Assembly (NCBI GenBank): GCA_963721305.1
Contig: CAVRIR010000002.1
Location: forward strand, 372,001 to 436,000
DNA: 64,000 nucleotides
Direction: 5' to 3'
From: DATAES01 sp963721305
Lineage (GTDB): Bacteria; Actinomycetota; Acidimicrobiia; Acidimicrobiales; JACDCH01
The position numbers were made by a program, and so were the translations under genes. Shown here piece by piece: positions 1 through 9,680 of the stretch. Every line of letters starts with the position of its first letter. Positions within the stretch are counted from its first letter, which is position 1. The notes beneath the pieces are model-generated. The model worked only from the letters and a program-made list of their open reading frames with translations, was not told the DNA's origin and did no database searches.

Positions 1-2529
1 CGCCTCGTCGGGGGAGAAGAACCGGCCGATGATCGGCAGCTCCCAGAACGACTCGGCTTTGGCGACCGCGACCGCGGAGCTGAGGAAGTTCTCGGGAGCG
101 TCGTAGACCGCGTAGCGCGGACGCCAGTCGGGATCGAACTTCGCGTTGTACTTCCACAACGACTCGATCTGCATCGAGTCGCTCAGCCACGAGAGCATCC
201 GGCGCTCGATGCGCTGCCCGATGCGGTCGCCGCGTTCCTGTGCGAGCACCGATCGCATCACCGCGAAGTTGAGACCGAGGCCGCGCATACCGAGCGACCG
301 GACGTACTCGATCGAACGCACGACGACGAAGTCGGTGAGCCCGTTCCAGTGCTCGTCGGACTCGGACCGTCGCATGAGGTCGAGCGAGTAGCCGTCGATG
401 TCGGGAGCCGGCACGAATTGGCAGAAGGCGGCGGCCTCACCGGAAGGCGCGAAGCACACCGCGAGCAGCAGACCCTCGTCCTCGCGAGAGAAGACCCGTC
501 CGAGCGTCATCGAGAAGCCGCGCTCGACCTCACCACGACGGCTCTCCGTCATGAGCGTCCGCAGCTCTGCTTCCAGTGCCGGCGCGAGGTGCGCGGGATC
601 GTGGAACTCGATGGTGTAGCCGTACTTCGCGATGCGATTGACCGCCTGGCGCAGGCCCTTCATCCGCCCACCGTCCAGGTTGAACCGCCGGACGTCGACA
701 ATGGCCTCGTCACCGACGTACAGGTCGCGCATGCCGGTCGACCGATAGATCGGCAGCCAGTCCTCCCCCGCCGCCATGACGGCAACGGGCCAACCGCGCG
801 CGTCGGTGAAGTCCCGGAAGGCGTACCACGCCGCGGCCTGCTGGCTGACGGGGCCGATCGGGTCGGGCGACACCAGGCAGACACCGTTGTGGACGGCGTA
901 CGCGATGAGCGTGTCCTTCCAGAACCAGTGCTCCTTGTCGTCGCGCAGGGCGAAGTACGCGAGGGTGTCACCGCCGTAGCGGCGCACAGCCTGGCGGGCC
1001 TGACCGGCTTCGCCAGTGACGTGGCGGGCGACGACCGGTCGGAAGATGATCCACGCGGCCACGACGATCAAGGCCACGCCGACCCCGCCGAGCGTCGGCG
1101 TGAGGAAGCGTCCTCGCCGCCCCGGGATCGGGATGTCATGGATGCCGACCAGGCGCTCGGAGACGGCCGTGAACGCGCGCCCGATCGACAGCCGGTTCTG
1201 GCGCGCGAATGTGAGCACGGTGATCGTTCCGGCGGCGATGGCCAACGCCGCGCCGCCCGCGACGGTGGTGAGAGCCCGCGGGATCGAGGACGGATTGGAC
1301 GGCGCCGTGAACGCACGTCGCTTGACGAGCAAGAAGGTCAGGACCGCCAGTGCCGCCGAGGCTTCCTCGACGTCGAGGCCCTTCACGATGTGCAGCACGG
1401 CGGAGAGACCGACGAGTCCTACAGCCAGCGTCCACGCCCGGCGCTGGCCGCGGCGAACGCCGAGGCTCAACAAGAGCAGCGCGATGCCGGCCGCAGCGAC
1501 CAGAGCGGACGCGGTCTCCGGCACGACGACCGGAACGAGGTCGCGCAGGAGGTCGAGTCGCCCCTTCAACGGCGGGGTCACGGCGGACAACAGGTTCAGC
1601 ACGCCGGCGAGCGCGAGGATCGCTCCCGCTCTGCGCCGGGTGCGGACGCTGGTCCGGCGGCGAACACATTCGTCGTGAACGAGCGCGGGCCAGTCCGACC
1701 CGCCCGGGAAAGCCGACACGACCGTCGGCCTCGGGAGCGTCGGGGGGCCGGGCTCGAGCGTCATCCGTTCCCAGATCGAGCCGGCCGACTCGTCGTTCCG
1801 GGCGCACAGGAGGCGAACGTGGAGGTCGGCGCCGGCTTCGAGCTCGACCCAGGAGAGCTGACGCTCGGCGACCGGGCGGGGCGACAGGCCGAACCGCCGG
1901 GCCCGGACCCGCACGATCTGACCGCACGACCCGCTGTTGGCGTAGAAGCCCCGTCCGAGCGAGGTGAGCTCGGGGCAGTGCGTGCTGCCCGTGACCAGGC
2001 CGGCGCAGCCGTCGCGGATCAGGCGCTCGGCTTCAGATCGGGCGTCGTCGTTGGTCGAGCCGAACCGGTCGCCGTGCTCGACCCGGACGATCCGCTCGCC
2101 GGCGCCGGTCGAGATGCGCAGCTCGGCCGCGGCCGCGACGACCGCCGCGTATCGCTTCGCGAGTGCACCCCCACCGACCGATGCGAGCTCGCCGTCATGC
2201 TCGCCGGTGAGCAACACGACCGTGCGCTGGCCGCCCGCGGCAAAACGCTCGAGGGCCGCCCCGAGGCGCGGATGAGCGTTCAGGATGCGGACCGGGTCGC
2301 GCTGCGTGTCGTCCGAGAAGTCGAACGTGTCGCCGTTGAACACCACGGCGCCAGGGCCGACCCAGGCGTCGAGCGTCGCGCCGAGCTCGGTTGCGACGGC
2401 CAGCGACTCCGCCGACGGGCGCCAACCCAGATGCAGGTCGCCAGCCACGAGGACGCGCGTAGCGGGCGCGACATCAAGGACCACCGGCTCAGCGGCGCAC
2501 GTAGGCGCGGGGTGATCGATCGTTGTCAT
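1..2529 (-). CDS. Metallophosphoesterase-phosphatidylglycerol lysyltransferase fusion (partial, 3' end off window)
   Basis: One open frame of 843 codons runs from ATG at 2529 to the window edge. Residues 1 to about 230 resemble an LpxH-like calcineurin-type phosphoesterase: GDLHLG (30-35), GD (66-67), GEHD where GNHD is usual (109-112), HGD (152-154) and GSTH (181-184). Residues about 290-500 are hydrophobic with several membrane spans. Residues about 510-843 match the DUF2156 lysyltransferase domain of MprF and LysX, which moves lysine from Lys-tRNA to phosphatidylglycerol (motifs such as SPDPIGP and LGLNFAVMRS). I checked the frame at several points across the junction and it stays open. 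The end SPDEA is near the usual domain end, so little is probably missing, but a LysRS tail as in LysX cannot be excluded. No clear Shine-Dalgarno precedes the ATG, which sits 8 nt past a tRNA gene. Function of the phosphoesterase half is unknown. Confidence 0.8.
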   Translation of the reverse strand, partial: MTTIDHPAPTCAAEPVVLDVAPATRVLVAGDLHLGWRPSAESLAVATELGATLDAWVGPGAVVFNGDTFDFSDDTQRDPVRILNAHPRLGAALERFAAGGQRTVVLLTGEHDGELASVGGGALAKRYAAVVAAAAELRISTGAGERIVRVEHGDRFGSTNDDARSEAERLIRDGCAGLVTGSTHCPELTSLGRGFYANSGSCGQIVRVRARRFGLSPRPVAERQLSWVELEAGADLHVRLLCARNDESAGSIWERMTLEPGPPTLPRPTVVSAFPGGSDWPALVHDECVRRRTSVRTRRRAGAILALAGVLNLLSAVTPPLKGRLDLLRDLVPVVVPETASALVAAAGIALLLLSLGVRRGQRRAWTLAVGLVGLSAVLHIVKGLDVEEASAALAVLTFLLVKRRAFTAPSNPSSIPRALTTVAGGAALAIAAGTITVLTFARQNRLSIGRAFTAVSERLVGIHDIPIPGRRGRFLTPTLGGVGVALIVVAAWIIFRPVVARHVTGEAGQARQAVRRYGGDTLAYFALRDDKEHWFWKDTLIAYAVHNGVCLVSPDPIGPVSQQAAAWYAFRDFTDARGWPVAVMAAGEDWLPIYRSTGMRDLYVGDEAIVDVRRFNLDGGRMKGLRQAVNRIAKYGYTIEFHDPAHLAPALEAELRTLMTESRRGEVERGFSMTLGRVFSREDEGLLLAVCFAPSGEAAAFCQFVPAPDIDGYSLDLMRRSESDEHWNGLTDFVVVRSIEYVRSLGMRGLGLNFAVMRSVLAQERGDRIGQRIERRMLSWLSDSMQIESLWKYNAKFDPDWRPRYAVYDAPENFLSSAVAVAKAESFWELPIIGRFFSPDEA

Positions 2530-2537
2530 GAGGTGTG

Positions 2538-2621
2538 TGGTGGGCCGGGAAGGATTCGAACCTCCGAAGCCGAAGCGACTGGTTTACAGCCAGTTCCCTT
2601 TGTCCACTCGGGCACCGACCC
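2538..2621 (-). tRNA. tRNA-Tyr (GTA)
   Basis: Reverse-strand sequence folds as a class II tRNA. The 7-bp acceptor stem GGGTCGG pairs with CCGGCCC (one T-G wobble). The anticodon loop CTGTAAA carries GTA. A long variable arm follows, then a T-arm with GTTCGAATC. The CCA end is encoded at 2540-2538. The next gene on the same strand, the lysyltransferase fusion, begins 8 nt downstream, so both may share a transcript. Confidence 0.95.
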
Positions 2622-2661
2622 AGAAGGGGGGAGGATAGCTGGCGACGCATAGGGTGCTCTC

Positions 2662-3150
2662 ATGCCGAGCTTCGACGTCGTTTCCGAAGTGGATCTGCAA
2701 GAAGTGCGCAATGCCGTGGACCAGACCGCCCGCGAACTGCACACCCGGTTTGACTTCAAAGGTACTGAATCCTCGGTCGAATTGGGCGACGGGGAGATCC
2801 GGCTCAAGTCCTCGACCGAGGACCGGCTGAAGGCGGTGCGCCAGGTCCTCGAGGAGAAGCTGGTCAGGCGCAACGTCTCGCTCAAGGCCATCGACTACGG
2901 CAAGGTCGAGGAAGCCTCCGGAAGCTCAGCCCGCCAGACCGCCAAGATCGTCGCCGGCATCTCGAGCGACAAAGCCCGCGAGGTCAACAAGCGGATCAAG
3001 GAGTCGGCGCCGAAGGGGATCCAGTCACAGACCCAGGGCGATCAGGTGCGGGTGACGGGGAAGAAGCGCGACGACCTCCAGACGGTGATCGCCGCCCTGA
3101 AGGAACACGACTTCGGGATCCCCCTGCAGTTCATCAACTTCCGCGAGTGA
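2662..3150 (+). CDS. yajQ: YajQ family nucleotide/c-di-GMP-binding protein
   Basis: A 162-residue protein of the usual YajQ length, starting MPSFDVVSEVDLQEV and ending GIPLQFINFRE, both hallmark ends of the family. The fold is two ferredoxin-like domains. Family members bind nucleotides or RNA and, in some proteobacteria, cyclic di-GMP; the role in actinobacteria is not settled. It is cytosolic and transcribed divergently from the tRNA-Tyr gene, with 40 nt between them. It converges on htpX across a strong hairpin. Confidence 0.93.
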   Translation: MPSFDVVSEVDLQEVRNAVDQTARELHTRFDFKGTESSVELGDGEIRLKSSTEDRLKAVRQVLEEKLVRRNVSLKAIDYGKVEEASGSSARQTAKIVAGISSDKAREVNKRIKESAPKGIQSQTQGDQVRVTGKKRDDLQTVIAALKEHDFGIPLQFINFRE

Positions 3151-3164
3151 GGCTTCGTCCTGTC

Positions 3165-3212
3165 GTTCTGGCGTCGAATGCGGCGGATATCCGCCGGATC
3201 TGACGCCAGAAC
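3165..3212. terminator. Nested hairpin between convergent yajQ and htpX
   Basis: An 11-bp perfect inverted repeat, GTTCTGGCGTC at 3165-3175 and GACGCCAGAAC at 3202-3212, encloses a second perfect 14-nt palindrome GGCGGATATCCGCC at 3182-3195. It lies 15 nt after the yajQ stop and 16 nt before the htpX stop, so it can act on both transcripts. There is no clear T-run on either strand. Bidirectional terminator is the simplest reading. Confidence 0.6.
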
Positions 3213-3228
3213 GGTTGGGGCGAGCTGC

Positions 3229-4083
3229 TCAGCTGGCCCACTCGCGGTTGCGGAGGCGGGCGATGCGCTGTTCGGTCGGCGGGTGCGTCGTGTACAGGTT
3301 CGAGAACTGCATCTTGCGACCGCTGAGCGGGTTGATGATGAACGCCTGTGCATGCGCGGGATCGATGTTCATCGGGACTCGCTTCGCGGACGACTCGATC
3401 TTCGCCAGCGCACGGGCCAGGGGCTCACCGTCACCGATCAGCCGGGCGCCGGAACGGTCAGCCTCGTACTCGCGGCTGCGGCTCAACGCCATCTGCAACA
3501 ACATCGCCGCAATCGGAGCGAGGATCGCCATCGCGATGATGCCGATCGCATTGCCACCGTCGCGGTCGCGGCCGCCACCACCGCCGAAGATCGCTCCCCA
3601 CATCGCCATGCGGGCGACGAAGGTGATCACCAATGCAAGCGCCGCGGCGACGGAGCTGATGAGGATGTCGCGGTTGCCGACGTGGCTGATCTCGTGCGCG
3701 AGCACGCCGCGGAGCTCGTCCCAGTCGAGGGTCTGCAGGATGCCCTGCGTCACCGCGACGGCTGCGTGATCCGGGTTGCGCCCGGTCGCGAACGCGTTGG
3801 GCTGCATCTCGGGGCTGACGTACAGCTTCGGCATCGGCATGCCGGCCCGCTGGGTCAGATCACGGACGACTCGGTAGTACTCCGGCATCTCCTGTTCCGT
3901 CACCGGAACCGCCCGGGCGGCCTTGATGGCCAGCGAGTCGCTGAACCAGTACGAGCCGCCGACGACCGCGAGCGCGATCACGAGGCCGATGATCAGGCCC
4001 GTCTCCCCGAAGAACGACCCGATCCCCATGATGATGGCGCCCATCAGGGCGAGGATTGCGGCCGTTTTGAGATTGTTCTTCAT
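3229..4083 (-). CDS. htpX: HtpX-like M48 zinc metalloprotease
   Basis: A 284-residue membrane protease. The zinc site HEISH is at 130-134, with the EYEAD segment further on supplying the third ligand. Two N-terminal hydrophobic helices (about 7-25 and 28-47) and another pair after the HEISH helix match HtpX topology, with the catalytic domain facing the cytosol. The family degrades misfolded membrane proteins under envelope stress. A purine-rich AAAGAGAG lies just upstream of the ATG. It is 104 nt downstream of corA on the same strand. Confidence 0.93.
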   Translation of the reverse strand: MKNNLKTAAILALMGAIIMGIGSFFGETGLIIGLVIALAVVGGSYWFSDSLAIKAARAVPVTEQEMPEYYRVVRDLTQRAGMPMPKLYVSPEMQPNAFATGRNPDHAAVAVTQGILQTLDWDELRGVLAHEISHVGNRDILISSVAAALALVITFVARMAMWGAIFGGGGGRDRDGGNAIGIIAMAILAPIAAMLLQMALSRSREYEADRSGARLIGDGEPLARALAKIESSAKRVPMNIDPAHAQAFIINPLSGRKMQFSNLYTTHPPTEQRIARLRNREWAS

Positions 4084-4187
4084 GTTCGTTCTCTCTTTGC
4101 GCCCGGAATGGACGCTGTGGCAAAACGGTAGCCCCGGGGGCCGAAATTCCAGCTATGTCGCGGGCGGTTCCTGCAGTTGCGAGCCGG

Positions 4188-5108
4188 CTAGATCCAGCGT
4201 TTGCGGCGGAAGTAGATGAGCTGGCTGATCGTCGAGATGAGGATCAGTGCCCACGAGAACCCGTAGCCGTGTCCCCACTTCAGCTCGGGGATCACGCGGA
4301 AGTTCTGCCCGTAGAGGCCGACGATGAACGTCGGTGGCAGGAAGATCGATGCAACGATCGTCAGCCGCTTCATCACCTCGTTCTGGTCGTTGGCGACCTT
4401 CGACTGGTGGTAGTCGCGGACACCGCCGAGCAGATCGCGAGCGGTGTCGAGTCCCTCGCTGGCACGCAGCAGCTTGTCGAACGCCGAGCCGAAGTGCAGC
4501 TCGACGTCGTGCGGGAACAGCTCGTCCTCGTCCTCCACCTCGATCCGATCGTCGACGACGGCTCGAACCGAGTCACGAGTCGGGGCCAGCGTGCGGCGGA
4601 TGTGCAGGAGGTCGTGGCGCAGAGCCGACAACCGGACGCGGATCTTGTCGTTCGACCAGTTGTCGACGTTGTCCTCGAGCTCGTCGATCTCCTCGTGGAG
4701 ATCGTCGACCATGTCGAGGAAGCCTTCGGCGACCTCGTCGACGATCTCCCACGCGGCCATGCCTGCGGACTGGCGATGGTCGGCCTCGATCACCTTGCTC
4801 AGGTCGATGGGCTTGCCATCCGGCGGTGACTTGCGGACCGTGAGGACCAGTTCATGGGTGAGAAGGAGATCGACCTCCTGGTAGTAGACGCGGTCCTCGT
4901 CCTTGACGACAACGGGCACGAGCATCACTCCGAAGACGTACGAACCGTGCGATTCGAGCTTCGGACGGGGCTCGTCGGCATGCGTGTGCGGGGCCAGGAG
5001 CACTTCGAGCGCGTCGCCGTGCAGTGCGTTGGGCCAGCACGAGCGCAGCTCTTCCTCGTTCGGATCGAGTAGGTCGATCCACTCCGTCGTGCCCTTCGTG
5101 TGGACCAT
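4188..5108 (-). CDS. corA: CorA family divalent cation transporter, GQN variant
   Basis: A 306-residue protein with a long acidic cytoplasmic domain containing coiled-coil segments (about 140-230) and two C-terminal membrane helices ending RRKRWI, the CorA layout. The signature after the first helix reads YGQN (G267-Q268-N269) instead of YGMN. CorA proteins form pentameric Mg2+ (or Co2+/Ni2+) channels, and the GMN loop is the selectivity filter. ZntB-type relatives carry GIN, so substrate cannot be assigned from sequence. The start follows the preceding HAD gene stop by 17 nt, so it is probably cotranscribed with acs and the HAD gene. Confidence 0.88.
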   Translation of the reverse strand: MVHTKGTTEWIDLLDPNEEELRSCWPNALHGDALEVLLAPHTHADEPRPKLESHGSYVFGVMLVPVVVKDEDRVYYQEVDLLLTHELVLTVRKSPPDGKPIDLSKVIEADHRQSAGMAAWEIVDEVAEGFLDMVDDLHEEIDELEDNVDNWSNDKIRVRLSALRHDLLHIRRTLAPTRDSVRAVVDDRIEVEDEDELFPHDVELHFGSAFDKLLRASEGLDTARDLLGGVRDYHQSKVANDQNEVMKRLTIVASIFLPPTFIVGLYGQNFRVIPELKWGHGYGFSWALILISTISQLIYFRRKRWI

Positions 5109-5125
5109 TCGTGGAAACAGTAGAG

Positions 5126-5607
5126 CTAGCCGAAGTAACCGGAGTGGAGGTAGACGCAGGGCACGCCCTCACTGTGGAACATCGCGACGTTGCGGCGATC
5201 GTCTTCGAATGCGAGGCGGAGATCGAAGCCGAAGCTGCGCAGCTCCGCAACCGTCCGCTGCTTGAAACGGGTCGCCGCCTGGTAATCGCCGATGTCGCGC
5301 ATCACCAACAGATCCCAGCGGAGCTCGTAGCGGGTGAGCCACGCGACGGTGATGTCCTGCACGCTGATGGGACGGCCGGTGAGGAGCACGATCCGCAACG
5401 ATGGGTCGAGCAGCTCGAGGAGGCGCGCCACTTCGTCGATGAGCGGGTCCTCGCCACAGGCGCGGAAGAACGCGTCCCAGTCGCGCCGGCCGCGTTCGAG
5501 GTAGTGCTGGCGGCCGGCCGCGTCGGCGAGGACGCCGTCGATATCGAACACGACGGCGGGTGCCGGTTCGACCGGCCCGTCACGCCACCGCCAGTTGTCG
5601 CGGTCGG

Positions 5608-5611
<4 letters not shown>
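5126..5611 (-). CDS. HAD-superfamily phosphatase-like protein
   Basis: A 161-residue protein with HAD motif I VFDIDGVLAD near the N terminus, motif II in LLTGRP, and a late acidic FEDDRRN as motif IV. This short form lacks a large cap and resembles the phosphatase domain of polynucleotide kinase 3'-phosphatases. The substrate is unknown. Its ATG overlaps the acs stop by 4 nt (ATGA), so it is translationally coupled to acs, and corA follows. The operon position does not reveal a role. Confidence 0.75.
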
Positions 5612-7584
<1,973 letters not shown>

Positions 7585-7654
7585 TGTTCGCTCCCCCTCG
7601 ATGTCGGCTGGCCCGCTTTCGAGGAGCCTACGCAGCGTCTCGTATGTTCTGCGC
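7585..7654. promoter_or_regulatory. Divergent acs/enoyl-CoA hydratase promoter region
   Basis: This 70-nt gap must hold promoters for both genes. On the + strand TATGTT at 7643-7648 (4 of 6 match to TATAAT) sits 6 nt before the hydratase ATG, which would give a leaderless mRNA. No convincing -35 is visible. The acs side has a strong Shine-Dalgarno but no clear -10. Confidence 0.3.
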
Positions 7655-8479
7655 ATGCCGCTCGTCCTGGTCGAACATCCCCGTCCGGAAGTCGCCGTCG
7701 TCACGATGAACCGGCCGGATCGGCTCAACGCGATGTCGATCGACCTCGCCAACGAGCTGTACGACGCGCTGACCGCGGCGGGCGACGACAACAGTTGTCG
7801 AGCGATCGTGCTGACGGGCGCGGGACGGGCTTTCTCGTCCGGGCTCGACCTGAAGGACTACGGCGTCGTCCCGAACATCGACGGTCTGCAGGTCGGCCAG
7901 ATCGCGCAGCGGTCGATGAGGACGTATTCACGTCTCGTGCCGCTCATCCGCCATCTGCGGCAGCCGGTGATCGCGGCCGTGAACGGTCCGGCGTTCGGCG
8001 GCGGCATGTGCTTGACGCTCGCGTGCGAGTTGCGGATCGCGTCGACCTCGGCGGTGTTCAACGCCACAGGCATCGTGAACGGGCTGACGTCGACGGAGAT
8101 GGCCGCGTCCTACCTCCTCCCCCGCCTGATCGGGGCTGCGCACTCGAACGATCTGCTGCTGACCGGTCGGCGCATCGACGCCGACGAAGCGTTCCGCATG
8201 GGACTCGTGTCGCGGGTGGTGGACGACGACGCGGTGCTCGACGAAGCGCTCGCCATGGCGTCGCGGATCTGCGAGTTCAGCCCGTACGGCGTTGCCATGA
8301 CGAAGGACATCCTCTGGGTCAACCTCGAGACGACCAGCCTGGACTCGGCGATCGAGATCGAGGATCGCAACCAACTGATGCTGGGCTTCACCGAGAACCT
8401 GCCCGAAGCCATCAGAGCCTTCGACCAAGGCCGGCAGCCCGTCTACACCGACGAGCCCCGCAAAGGCATGTTCTTGTGA
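7655..8479 (+). CDS. Enoyl-CoA hydratase/isomerase family protein
   Basis: 274 residues from ATG at 7655. I rejected an upstream in-frame start at 7553 because it lies inside acs. Crotonase-fold motifs are visible: SSGLDLKDYG for the first oxyanion-hole strand, and NGPAFGGGMCLTLACELRIAS for the second. The acid in NGLTSTEMAASYLLPR lies where family members place a catalytic glutamate. The family acts on acyl-CoA thioesters in beta-oxidation and related pathways; the exact substrate is not evident. It converges on the MidA-like gene with a 30-nt gap. Confidence 0.9.
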   Translation: MPLVLVEHPRPEVAVVTMNRPDRLNAMSIDLANELYDALTAAGDDNSCRAIVLTGAGRAFSSGLDLKDYGVVPNIDGLQVGQIAQRSMRTYSRLVPLIRHLRQPVIAAVNGPAFGGGMCLTLACELRIASTSAVFNATGIVNGLTSTEMAASYLLPRLIGAAHSNDLLLTGRRIDADEAFRMGLVSRVVDDDAVLDEALAMASRICEFSPYGVAMTKDILWVNLETTSLDSAIEIEDRNQLMLGFTENLPEAIRAFDQGRQPVYTDEPRKGMFL

Positions 8480-8509
8480 GTCGCTCGTGCAGCGGCCCCA
8501 CAGGAGGCA

Positions 8510-9607
8510 CTAGGACCACTCGAGCACGGTGAAGCCACCGAGTCCGCTGGGATCGGTGAGCGCGGCGGCTTCGTTGACGCGGCTCCGGGCTCGCATCGCT
8601 TCGAGGTCGCCGAGGTGCTTGCGTTCTTCCCAGACCCGCCTGCCTTCGTCGACGAGCTCGTCGATCCCGTGGCTTCGCAACCATTCAGCTTGCGTCTCGA
8701 TGCGCGACGGCTTGGGCAACTGATCGACCGCGACTTCGCAGGTGATGTCCTGCTCGCCGAGGCGGGCGAGCGGGTGGTCACCTCGCCGGTGGCCTTGGTA
8801 GGTGCGGAGCCATTCGGCCGGATCACGGTGTGCCAGCGACGCGGTGGAGTCGGCGTAGTCGAAGGTGACGACGGTTCCGCACTCGCGTGCCTCTCGAACC
8901 CATCGGCATGCGGTGGTCTGCACCGGCACACGGGCGCCATCGGGTGCGTCGACGTCGAGCGCCCGGTCGCCGGCAGGCACCAGCGTCTCGACGAGGTGGT
9001 CTCCATCAAGGGCGATCCGCACCTCGTGCCACCGGCCGTCGCGGCGCTCGAGCAGGTCGACGGCCAGGTTGTCGAGCAGCTCGTTCGCGACGACGATCGC
9101 CGACCCGTGCAGACGCGGCATCGAGTCGAGGCTGACGATGATCGGTCCGGTCGCGACCTCGGGCGCGCGAACCTCGCCGTCCTCGTCCTCGGCCCGGTCG
9201 GGCGCGAACGCGAGAGCCGGATCCTCCAAGGCCAGGTGCTCGCCCTGACGAGCCCGCAGCGCCGCCGACCGTTCGACGAGGACGTACCGCAGCGCGGACG
9301 CGCAGGCCGGCCCGGCGGCGAGGACGGCGATCGCGAGCGTTCCCGCGCCCGCGCCCGCTTCGACGACGACGAACGGATCCGGCTCGCCCCTGTCACGCCA
9401 ATATGCGTCGAGCGCGCTCGCGACGACGGCGCCGAACAACGGTCCGACCTCAGGCGACGTGATGAAGTCGCCGCGTCGTCCGGCCGAGCCGCCCACGGCA
9501 TAGAACCCGAGCTCCGGGTCGTACAGCGCGAGGTCCATGACCTCGCCGAAGGGCACCGGCCCCCGGCGCCTGATCTCATCGGCCACCCGGCGCTCGAGCT
9601 CGTTCAT
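8510..9607 (-). CDS. MidA/NDUFAF7-type SAM-dependent arginine methyltransferase
   Basis: 365 residues matching the DUF185 (MidA/NDUFAF7) family. The N-terminal substrate-side motif is MDLALYDPELGFYAVG. SAM-binding motif I is VVEAGAGAGTLA, with the post-I acid in VLVERS, followed by the family motif ANELLDNLAVD. In mitochondria NDUFAF7 symmetrically dimethylates Arg85 of complex I subunit NDUFS2, which is needed for assembly. Here the gene is the last in line after nuoN of the 11-gene complex I operon, 73 nt downstream and on the same strand. The NuoD of that operon keeps the target arginine while the other NuoD does not. The link to complex I is inference from family and position. Confidence 0.88.
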   Translation of the reverse strand: MNELERRVADEIRRRGPVPFGEVMDLALYDPELGFYAVGGSAGRRGDFITSPEVGPLFGAVVASALDAYWRDRGEPDPFVVVEAGAGAGTLAIAVLAAGPACASALRYVLVERSAALRARQGEHLALEDPALAFAPDRAEDEDGEVRAPEVATGPIIVSLDSMPRLHGSAIVVANELLDNLAVDLLERRDGRWHEVRIALDGDHLVETLVPAGDRALDVDAPDGARVPVQTTACRWVREARECGTVVTFDYADSTASLAHRDPAEWLRTYQGHRRGDHPLARLGEQDITCEVAVDQLPKPSRIETQAEWLRSHGIDELVDEGRRVWEERKHLGDLEAMRARSRVNEAAALTDPSGLGGFTVLEWS

Positions 9608-9624
9608 CCGGTCCCTACACCCCC

Positions 9625-9680
9625 GAACTCCGGGTCATTTGTGGCGCTGTGGCCCCACAAATGAACCAACATTGCCGTCG
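9625..9680 (-). repeat. 56-nt structured intergenic repeat, copy A
   Basis: Begins directly after the nuoN stop codon. On the + strand: conserved flank GAACTCCGGG, a perfect 10-bp inverted repeat TCATTTGTGG / CCACAAATGA around a 10-nt loop, then conserved flank ACCAACATTGCCGTCG. An equally long copy with the same flanks and a partly covarying hairpin occurs at 43943-43998. It may end the nuo transcript or set its stability before the methyltransferase gene. Confidence 0.7.

Noticed and set aside
349..2652. A 767-codon open frame on the + strand
   Set aside because: It is antisense to the phosphoesterase-lysyltransferase gene and the tRNA; its composition (Arg/Asp/Gly-rich, no hydrophobic pattern) is typical of a GC-rich shadow frame.
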